Source: a virus
IMG/VR virus record: IMGVR_UViG_3300025101_002824
Span: 50,085 to 114,084 of that record
DNA length: 64,000 bases
Direction: 5' to 3' (one strand)
Each line of letters starts with the position of its first letter. Positions within the stretch are counted from its first letter, which is position 1. The notes below the pieces were generated by a model, which ran no database searches, was not told the DNA's origin, and saw only the letters and a list, made by a program, of their open reading frames with translations. The position numbers and the translations under genes are program-made. Shown here piece by piece: positions 58,601 to 64,000 of this stretch.

Positions 58601-61241
58601 AATAGCATACAATAAAAAATTAATGGCAGATCGTGATGCTTATTTTGCATTTAGAAGAGCAGAAAGCAGAACAGATGATGGTTATGATGACGGAGCTAAT
58701 TTTAAATATACTGATGAGTTTAAAAGAGCTAGAAATAGATTTGAAATATTTGTAAGAAATCAAAATGGTGGTGGTTTTTGGACTAAAAGATCTACTGTAA
58801 GTACTAAAGCTTATTTAAGATATTTAGCTAAATACTATGATACATTTGGTGAAGAAGCAAGAATAGCAAAACCAGTAGAAGATATAAATGGAAACTTTAC
58901 TGGTCAAGTTTATTATGTAAAAAACGCATCTTATGTTAAATCAGAGTATAAAGAAATAAACTATGCTAATCCTAACTGGATTAATGATAAATGGTCAAAG
59001 TTACAAAATCCTACTACTGAGTTAGAAAGGGCTCAAAGTGAGTATTATAATATGTATATTGATGTTTATGAGAATGAGTTAAATGATTTATTACCTGAAA
59101 ATATTAGTATGATTGGTAGGGTCCCTGTTATAAATGGTAGACCAATTAAAAAATTAAAAGATAAACCACAATCTGTAGGTAATATATTTTCTAGAATGAA
59201 AACTAAAGTGCAAAACTATTTTGCTCCTACAACAGTATTCAAAAGAGCTGTAAGAGATGAGCATGGTAATATAATTACAGACTCATTACCTATTATGTAT
59301 ACTGGTAGTATTGTTCAAGAAAAGGACATTACAGCAGCATATCAAGAACTTGATGCTAAACTTGAAGAATATAATAAAGCTGCTACAGCTGAAGAGCAGA
59401 AAAAATTAAAAAAAGAACTAAGTGTTATTAGAGGTAAAATAAAAGCTCTTGAAGGAAAGCCATCTGCTGCTAATTTAAATCTTGATATGACAGAAGCATT
59501 GTTAAAGTTTGCTGCAATGGCTGAAAATTATCAAGTTATGAGTCAAGCTGAAGATACTTTTCATGCTATGATTAAAGTTATTGAAAATAGACAATATACA
59601 AACTCTAAAGGAGATGTAATTGTACAAGATGATGAAGGTAAAGAAGTAGGTAAAAGAGGTAAGGTTAGAGGTAATTTAGAATCTAATATGACCAAGCGTG
59701 CAAAAAAATGGATGAAGATGGTATTTTATGATAATGATAAAGATACTAAAACATTTTTTGAAAAAGCAGCTAAAGGTCTTATCTCAGCAACATCTCTTGC
59801 ATATGTAGGATTTAACGTTTTTGGTAACTTAAATAACTATGTATTTGGTAGAGTATCAAATGCAATTGAAACAGCTGGTGGTAGATTTTTCTCAACAAAA
59901 GCTATGATGAAAACTACAGGTAGATTTCAACGTGCTATGTTTGATAATTTAGCAGGTGCAACTAAAACTAGTGTAAGAAAATACAGAAGATATGAAGATG
60001 AACAACAAAAAGGTAAGTGGAATGCAACTGTAATGTATTTTAGAATGCTAGATAGTAAACAAGATATGCGTGAAAGTACATATCAAAGTGAAAATAGAAG
60101 TGTAAGATCAGCTGCTAAAGACATGTTTACTGAAGGCGGTGCAGATAATGTTATACGATTTGCAAGAACAGGTTGGGACAAGTTTCATGAGTTTGGTTAT
60201 ATCATACAGGATGCAGGTGAATATAATGTACAAACTAAAATAGGTAATGCAATCCTTGAGTCTACCACTATGAAGAACAGTAAGACTGGAGAAACAATGT
60301 CATTATGGGATGCTTTACTTTGGGATAACAAAGCTTTAACCATGAAAGTTAAGGATGGTTTTGATAAAGTTATCTTTTACAATCAAACTAAAGAAAGAGA
60401 TTGGAATAATGATGCCCGTTATGAACTAAGAAACTATATAAGAGAGGTAAATAAGCAAGTACATGGTAACTATGCTTATGAAGATAGAATGGTAATGCAA
60501 TCTACAGCAGTAGGACAATTAGCAGCACAGTTTCATAAGTGGGTTGCACCTGCAATTAAAGCTAGATTTAGATCAGAATACTTTGATGAAAACTTAGGAT
60601 GGATGGAAGGAAGATACTTAACGTTCTGGAACTTCTTATCATATGCTTTCCAAAACATACAAAACATATCTACATTAGCAAGTGACTATAAAGAGTTTAA
60701 TGGTGAAAAAGGACAAATGAAATTACAGAATGTCTACAGAACCATGGGAGAGATTGGTATTATAATGACTACAGTATTGTTAAAGATGTTCTTAGCTGGT
60801 ATGTTGAGTGATGACGATGATGAAGAAAGAGGTGGTAGTACAAGACGTGATGTTGATGATAGTGATTCAGTTATGAGAAAAAGGTTGCGTAATGTATTTT
60901 TATATCAGTTAGATAGAACACATAAAGATTTAGTAACGTTTATGCCTATACCTGGAACAGGAGGTTTAACTCAACTTTATCAGTTATTTAAGTCACCTAT
61001 AGCTTCTACAAGAACTTTAGGTGAGCTTGGAGAAGCATTAGAGTATACGGTAGGTACAGGTTTATCTTATGCGTTTATGGATGATGAAAAGTTTATGGAA
61101 TCAAAGTGGGTATACCAAAGACCTAAAGCTAGAAAAGGTGAGCTTAAGCTTGGTAAACAATGGGGTGATGCTTTACCTATTCTATATACTATTAATAGAT
61201 GGAAGTCTTATGATAATGTTACTGACTTCTTTATCAAATAG
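55695..61241 (+). CDS. Giant polymerase-associated virion protein with decayed enzyme motifs
   Basis: This 1848 aa protein starts seven bases after the polymerase gene and is probably packaged with it. Near residue 219, E-E-M-L-H223-P replaces the expected H-E-x-x-H of a zincin, with the first His lost. Near residues 490-525, the segment from S496 to N524 looks like a PD-(D/E)XK nuclease core: D507 in KIDLL is kept, but the second acidic-x-Lys is N521-L-S523. Both sites therefore look inactive. The middle is long and helical. The C-terminal 350 residues are conserved-looking (QFHKWVAPAIKARFRSEYF, then GWMEGRYLTFWNFLSYAF) and include a potential membrane helix (IIMTTVLLKMFLAGML). The gene ends the late plus-strand series. 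Confidence 0.6.
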   Translation: MATCYNRNTTEYKALLTEYKSSYTVDSIITDFQRMNKSESIPSLSEAKDMVDTQILFKTAKSNKLGTTLLRNLASKGFIQRIGNDYFIVKKTKSEVRDTHKLITNYLSFNGFKKDSIIFRGTNKPGMFRAVVNDNALKNVNNTYIQKDSINSLPVLQHLTKMFPQLKYVVLNASDAKELYDRIPYYRKKDVAWSNVNSFMYDGNAVLIKGRVNQSTAIEEMLHPFVDALYLDNRALFDNLLVEGLEVNPDLAKEISEVYDPEQGFESKDTALEFVTQIVTQQFNKELTNPKIGFLRAIREFLNWFADIAKSLYSFLTGKKLTVSALNSNMTLTDVAKMLNTQDLSFELNPTALQDVRYSLAPEQKTILDTIKNQAATSVQSQIVDQLFHQAYTTKTELDQLAASRVQEQDGKFINVDTGEVLPSILDSLLGVKNHPLQSVIFDQDTTSIFNGLSVGAPFDSEKIDPQFEEVYKMMLARMEGMRDDRSIFLPNVIVSDPVTGLTQKIDLLRVDPFGNMQIINLSNREQFSGKEYSTTNLDIGADSILVKNNIQSTITPRMFAGLQMALTKRILENLGFMVDEGTMTINLDKTKDGFLDGTTLHASSENKYIVDQIIPLDISEENKMVVDQIMDQMRNPEEIEDWDSDEYTEDILDFASEENRPLYDALLKALKNYREGLITKEQAIKNARSVVSMDKGRQGILRSISMSRSMIENSFLNPETIDKVYIDLVKESIDQIDEFIDYVGDPDNFGKKDYIQKVLAWQKFVESYRGLATIAETKGLSATQISYISKLQNKLNQIVGIVSPDGTVVERGQIDIAIENYVRQLVIDQSNRDFTNDELDTLLSTARDIGYVEYQTGDMATSRDTLLALMDKIFKRNRQIVLDKIESHAPRIKRAAMKLAKLTGSERIDYSFMIEFDEDGNPTGRYVKKTSSAFYAELNRLKQPLINEDGSWKEFIDVENLEDATDEQIAYNKKLMADRDAYFAFRRAESRTDDGYDDGANFKYTDEFKRARNRFEIFVRNQNGGGFWTKRSTVSTKAYLRYLAKYYDTFGEEARIAKPVEDINGNFTGQVYYVKNASYVKSEYKEINYANPNWINDKWSKLQNPTTELERAQSEYYNMYIDVYENELNDLLPENISMIGRVPVINGRPIKKLKDKPQSVGNIFSRMKTKVQNYFAPTTVFKRAVRDEHGNIITDSLPIMYTGSIVQEKDITAAYQELDAKLEEYNKAATAEEQKKLKKELSVIRGKIKALEGKPSAANLNLDMTEALLKFAAMAENYQVMSQAEDTFHAMIKVIENRQYTNSKGDVIVQDDEGKEVGKRGKVRGNLESNMTKRAKKWMKMVFYDNDKDTKTFFEKAAKGLISATSLAYVGFNVFGNLNNYVFGRVSNAIETAGGRFFSTKAMMKTTGRFQRAMFDNLAGATKTSVRKYRRYEDEQQKGKWNATVMYFRMLDSKQDMRESTYQSENRSVRSAAKDMFTEGGADNVIRFARTGWDKFHEFGYIIQDAGEYNVQTKIGNAILESTTMKNSKTGETMSLWDALLWDNKALTMKVKDGFDKVIFYNQTKERDWNNDARYELRNYIREVNKQVHGNYAYEDRMVMQSTAVGQLAAQFHKWVAPAIKARFRSEYFDENLGWMEGRYLTFWNFLSYAFQNIQNISTLASDYKEFNGEKGQMKLQNVYRTMGEIGIIMTTVLLKMFLAGMLSDDDDEERGGSTRRDVDDSDSVMRKRLRNVFLYQLDRTHKDLVTFMPIPGTGGLTQLYQLFKSPIASTRTLGELGEALEYTVGTGLSYAFMDDEKFMESKWVYQRPKARKGELKLGKQWGDALPILYTINRWKSYDNVTDFFIK

Positions 61242-61554
61242 GATACCCGTAATATAATTTTTCAATCCAACACATTTTTGTTTGTTTTTTCAGATTCAAC
61301 AAAGAATTCATTTATTTGTTCTCTAACTAATTCTTTTAGCTTTTCTTTTAACCATTCATGATCAGGATGACTTTTTGTTGCTAATAATTTGAAAGATATT
61401 TCTTCTGCTGTTTTATCTATTAATTTGTTCATAGTTATTTAATGTTTAGTTAACATAAACTGAGGTTATAATCTATATATTATTTATATGAAACGTATAG
61501 ATATAACCCCAGTAATATATATTGTAATAATGGTAGTTGTCTTTGCTTTAGGTA
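61242..61554. other. Gap between giant gene and nrdJ (313 bases)
   Basis: The only gap above 300 bases between long genes. It holds the 56-residue minus-strand gene (61262-61432) and most of a possible 24-residue plus-strand peptide. No GC-rich terminator separates the convergent ends at 61241 and 61262, which is unusual for converging transcripts. Confidence 0.6.
61262..61432 (-). CDS. Small helical protein (56 aa), unknown function
   Basis: A minus-strand ORF of 56 residues lies downstream of the ribonucleotide reductase gene, in the same direction. It encodes a charged, amphipathic helical protein (MNKLIDKTAEEISFKLLATK, then HEWLKEKLKELVREQINEFF). It has an A-rich leader and a TGA stop, and it converges with the end of the giant gene at 61241. 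Codon use is typical. I do not recognise the family; it could be a small regulatory or host-interacting protein. Confidence 0.6.
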   Translation of the reverse strand: MNKLIDKTAEEISFKLLATKSHPDHEWLKEKLKELVREQINEFFVESEKTNKNVLD

Positions 61555-61562
61555 CTATGTAA
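61488..61562 (+). CDS. Possible 24-residue membrane peptide
   Basis: A very short plus-strand ORF encodes MKRIDITPVIYIVIMVVVFA and four more residues (LGTM): a basic start followed by one hydrophobic helix. Its last eight bases overlap the 3' end of the minus-strand reductase gene. It has an AT-rich leader. The length allows chance occurrence, so confidence is low. If real, it would be a single-pass inner-membrane peptide. Confidence 0.3.
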   Translation: MKRIDITPVIYIVIMVVVFALGTM

Positions 61563-63414
61563 TCTCACATGCACCACCTGCACAAGCCAACTCACCTTTA
61601 AGATCAGTATTATCATCAAGCTCTACAACTTTTGTAAGATCAATAGAACTTAGAGATTTTACTAATTCATCATACTTAGCTTTAGTAATATCTTCAAATG
61701 GAGCTTGAGTATATGTACCACCATCATATGGTAATACAGATAAGCCATTATAATAATGTCTATTTTCCCACATCCAATCTCCAGCAACACCCCATTCTAA
61801 TTCTTTAAGTGATACTGTAGCAGATACATTATGTGTATTACTACCTTTTCTGTGTCCAGGTTTAACCCATTCAGTTGCAACTTTTTTTATTCTCTCTAAT
61901 AAATTAAATGGAGATTCAGTTCTAAGAGTTGCACCTTTTGGAGCTTCTTGAGGTATACTTATAATAGCAGTATCATGTGCACGGAATACACAATCTTCAA
62001 TAAGCTCAGGATGATTAACACTTAAGTAAGTATAGATAGCTTCATTTTTTCCTACACGTAATCTTCTTATGTAATAATCGTTGTGCCATGCATGTATACC
62101 AGAACTAGTTCCAAGAGTTAAAGATGTAGTTCCAGCAGGTTTAACTGTAGTACATCTTGCTGAAGGATTAATTCCTAACAATCCAGCAACAAACTTATTT
62201 TCTTTTTTTACTATTTTTGCTGCCTCAGTAAGATTTAGTGAAGAGACTTTACCACTTGCTATTCCTGTCATAGATACACCAATTAATGCATCTTTTTCTG
62301 TAGTTTCTTTCCATATCTGTCTAAGGTAGTGGAAGTTAGTATAACTAGCTTGAAGTGTTCCAATAAATGAAGCTGCTTTAACTCTTTCATTTAAATCTTC
62401 TTGAGACTCAACGTTTGACACATTTACTTCACACAAATTACAAAATTGGAATGGGCGTAATGCTATCTCACAACAAGGATTAGTTCCCCAATCTTTGTCA
62501 TTGTTAAAATAAATACCAGGCTCACCTGCACCAGATAACTCAACACGTCTCCAAAGATCCATGAAAAAGTCTTTAGTTATTTTATGTCTCATTAATACAG
62601 CAGAATTATTAGCTCTACCTCTTTGTGGATTTAATTCCCACCATGGGCCGGCTTTACAACCAATCATTTCATCATCATCAGCACTAAATAAACTAATAAG
62701 AGCAGCACGTCTAATACCACCAGCAAGTACAGCATCAGCAATATGACAAATCATATCATGTACTTCAATTGTAGATAATTTATTTCCATCTTCTTTTGCA
62801 CTTAAAAGACCTTCTAATTTTAATAAACATTCTTTAAGTGGTTGAGGTCCAGGAGCTTTACCACCTGATGTAACTAGTCTAGCACCTTTAGGTCTAATGT
62901 CTGAAAAATCAAATTCTATTTTAGATGTTTTAGCACCAAAATAAGATTTAACTAAAACTTTAACAGCATCAGCCCATCCTTCAATAGAATCACCAATTAA
63001 ATATCTTTTAGTTCTTTTTTCAAAAGGTTTATTTATAGAAGGAAGTTTATCTACATGATGTTTCTGTACTGAGTAGCCTACACCTGTACCACCTAAAAGT
63101 AAAAACATTGTTTCATTAAATGCATCTAAAGCATCTATTGGTAAATAAGCACAGTTATATACACGGTTAGGACTAACTTCAATTGGTTTACCACCAAACT
63201 GCATAGATCTCATAGAAGGTAAAATCTTCTTATCATATACAAGTTTATATACATCCTCTATCTCTTCAGTAAGACCAGGATATTTTTTAATATGCATGTT
63301 TTTGTTACGAGTGACTAGTTCTTCCCAAGTCTCTCTTCTGTTGTGTTCAGGTAAGTATTTTGCATACTTCATATGAACAGTAATTTCACTTAAAATTTTG
63401 TTACTTAAATTCAT
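61555..63414 (-). CDS. nrdJ: Class II (B12-dependent) ribonucleoside-triphosphate reductase
   Basis: This 619 aa enzyme reduces ribonucleotides to deoxyribonucleotides using adenosylcobalamin. The fold markers are clear: N-C88 in RVYNCAYLPI, the glycine motif LLLGGTGVGYS, and N312-P-C314-C-E316-I, which holds the thiyl-radical cysteine with its Asn and Glu partners, followed by QFCNLCEVNVS. A C-terminal redox pair, C611 and C616 (ACAGGACEIT), can shuttle electrons. The pattern is the monomeric Lactobacillus-type reductase, somewhat shorter than the bacterial enzyme. It lies on the opposite strand to all long genes here, in an operon with two small genes. Its start overlaps the stop of the upstream mini gene (ATGA). 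A phage that carries it supplies its own dNTPs if the host has B12. Confidence 0.93.
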   Translation of the reverse strand: MNLSNKILSEITVHMKYAKYLPEHNRRETWEELVTRNKNMHIKKYPGLTEEIEDVYKLVYDKKILPSMRSMQFGGKPIEVSPNRVYNCAYLPIDALDAFNETMFLLLGGTGVGYSVQKHHVDKLPSINKPFEKRTKRYLIGDSIEGWADAVKVLVKSYFGAKTSKIEFDFSDIRPKGARLVTSGGKAPGPQPLKECLLKLEGLLSAKEDGNKLSTIEVHDMICHIADAVLAGGIRRAALISLFSADDDEMIGCKAGPWWELNPQRGRANNSAVLMRHKITKDFFMDLWRRVELSGAGEPGIYFNNDKDWGTNPCCEIALRPFQFCNLCEVNVSNVESQEDLNERVKAASFIGTLQASYTNFHYLRQIWKETTEKDALIGVSMTGIASGKVSSLNLTEAAKIVKKENKFVAGLLGINPSARCTTVKPAGTTSLTLGTSSGIHAWHNDYYIRRLRVGKNEAIYTYLSVNHPELIEDCVFRAHDTAIISIPQEAPKGATLRTESPFNLLERIKKVATEWVKPGHRKGSNTHNVSATVSLKELEWGVAGDWMWENRHYYNGLSVLPYDGGTYTQAPFEDITKAKYDELVKSLSSIDLTKVVELDDNTDLKGELACAGGACEIT

Positions 63415-63524
63415 TTTATTTTGTTTTTACTTAGGTTAATAATAGGTGGGATAATTAAGATAAGAAAATTACCCCAAGATTTAAAGGTGTTTGCAGAAAT
63501 TTTTCTAAAAAATTCAATCATCAT
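63411..63524 (-). CDS. Small membrane protein (37 aa) coupled to nrdJ
   Basis: A minus-strand ORF of 37 residues begins MMIEFFRKISANTFKSWGNF and continues with a hydrophobic helix (LILIIPPIIN) and a basic end (KNKIK). Its TGA stop overlaps the nrdJ start as ATGA, a classic sign of translational coupling. It fills most of the gap between nrdJ and the divergent gene. A single-pass membrane protein with positive ends is likely. The function is unknown. Confidence 0.55.
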   Translation of the reverse strand: MMIEFFRKISANTFKSWGNFLILIIPPIINLSKNKIK

Positions 63525-63544
63525 TTAATTTTTATATTTTCTTT

Positions 63545-63569
63545 TTTTTCAGTATATTATATATGTAAC
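63545..63569 (+). promoter_or_regulatory. Candidate phage promoter motif, copy 6 (divergent region)
   Basis: CAGTATATTATATATGTAAC lies between the divergent minus-strand mini gene and the plus-strand gene at 63592, with its end about 22 bases before the start. The core is nearly palindromic, so it might serve both directions. It matches the copies at 2789, 9104, 15231, 18286 and 30400. Confidence 0.5.
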
Positions 63570-63591
63570 TGTAGAAATAGAGTGCAAAAAT

Positions 63592-63900
63592 ATGGAAACT
63601 AAACAAGATATAACAATAATGGGTCTAAGAATTGACAATATGGAAAAAAAATTAGATGAGATTGATAAAAAATTAGATACCTTAACTGTCAAATTATTAG
63701 ATCCAGATGATGGTTTTGTTACAAGAGTAAATAAAAATACTTCTTTTAGAGATAAGATGGGTGAGTTTTTACCATATTATGAAGAGACTATTACAGAAAT
63801 GGAGTCTTTAAAAAAATGGAAAGACAATGTTACTAAAGCATTGTGGGTTATTTTTACTGCAGTTATAGGATGTATAATTAAATTAATGTTCTTTTCATAA
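63592..63900 (+). CDS. Coiled-coil protein with C-terminal membrane helix (XhlA- or holin-like)
   Basis: This 102 aa protein starts with a heptad-rich helix (residues about 10-40, MEKKLDEIDKKLDTLTVKLL), followed by a charged helix and a C-terminal hydrophobic segment (residues about 82-101, TKALWVIFTAVIGCIIKLMF). The layout resembles XhlA-type hemolysin/holin accessory proteins and some small lysis proteins. The stop overlaps the next start (TAATGG), so it leads an operon continuing past the window. A lysis role is a suggestion from topology only. Confidence 0.5.
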   Translation: METKQDITIMGLRIDNMEKKLDEIDKKLDTLTVKLLDPDDGFVTRVNKNTSFRDKMGEFLPYYEETITEMESLKKWKDNVTKALWVIFTAVIGCIIKLMFFS

Positions 63901-64000
63901 TGGCAAGTACAGTAGGCAATAAAACTTTTTATCAAGAATTAACTTCTGTTACACCTAATGTTTGGACAGATTTATTACCACTTGATGCATCAGGAAATTT
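63900..64000 (+). CDS. Partial gene, probable phage structural protein
   Basis: An open frame begins within the previous stop codon and runs off the right edge; 33 residues are visible (MASTVGNKTFYQELTSVTPN, then VWTDLLPLDASGN). There is too little for a family assignment. The coupling to the upstream coiled-coil/TM gene suggests a shared operon. Confidence 0.5.
   Translation, partial: MASTVGNKTFYQELTSVTPNVWTDLLPLDASGN

Noticed and set aside
62081-62329. Plus-strand frame inside nrdJ
   Set aside because: The minus-strand reductase motifs run straight through this region, so the plus frame is a shadow.
1-64000. tRNA genes, integrase or attachment sites
   Set aside because: I found no cloverleaf with conserved T-arm bases, no recombinase motif and no flanking direct repeats, so no evidence for integration in this window. 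A computed tRNA scan would be decisive.

Overview
The window is a continuous stretch of AT-rich phage genome. The gene set fits a crAss-like phage (order Crassvirales) of a Bacteroidetes host, most likely a member of Flavobacteriia. I recognised families by eye and ran no searches. Three things point to this group: a Crassvirales-style order of portal, scaffold, capsid, adaptor and ring, muzzle and cargo genes; a giant protein carrying a DFDID RNA-polymerase catalytic motif together with an HEAFH metallopeptidase motif; and start sites preceded by A-rich leaders instead of Shine-Dalgarno sequences. The host assignment rests on a large fibre protein that carries a SprB-type repeat and six copies of the 'GC(T/M)D..A.NY' cysteine repeat common in secreted Bacteroidetes adhesins.

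Layout. 1-2720: portal, cut by the left window edge. 2842-5808: scaffold-like protein and major capsid protein with its own terminator. 5896-7727: a conserved head protein, a head-tail adaptor-like protein and a 35-residue lysine-rich peptide. 7846-9027: an abundant-looking structural protein between a structured leader and a strong terminator. 9155-16954: fibre/adhesin block (181 aa protein, mini zinc-ribbon protein, 1782 aa adhesin, 376 aa fibre, FN3 protein), closed by a strong terminator. 17088-18837: metallophosphoesterase and a conserved 173 aa protein. 18840-28836: two ring/connector-type proteins and a 2806 aa muzzle/stabilisation-type protein with a von Willebrand A domain. 28836-40230: four probable ejected 'cargo' proteins; the first looks like an R-S-E ADP-ribosyltransferase and the second has a beta-barrel-like middle. 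40239-61241: two giant proteins (5149 and 1848 aa), the virion RNA polymerase and its partner. 61262-63524, minus strand: a class II (B12-dependent) ribonucleotide reductase between two small genes. 63592-64000: the start of another plus-strand unit with a coiled-coil/TM protein.

How it works together. The plus-strand genes would build the capsid, connector, fibres and a load of ejected proteins, including the polymerase that probably starts early transcription. Six copies of a conserved AT-rich motif, roughly TTTkTATATTATwwATGTA, stand before starting transcription units and are candidate phage promoters. The minus-strand reductase would supply deoxynucleotides.

Most novel-looking observations: a probable packaged ADP-ribosyltransferase; a VWA domain in the muzzle protein; a partner giant protein whose peptidase and nuclease motifs both look decayed; a possible beta-barrel domain in an ejected protein; and a recurring '..GG' motif shared by neighbouring cargo proteins.
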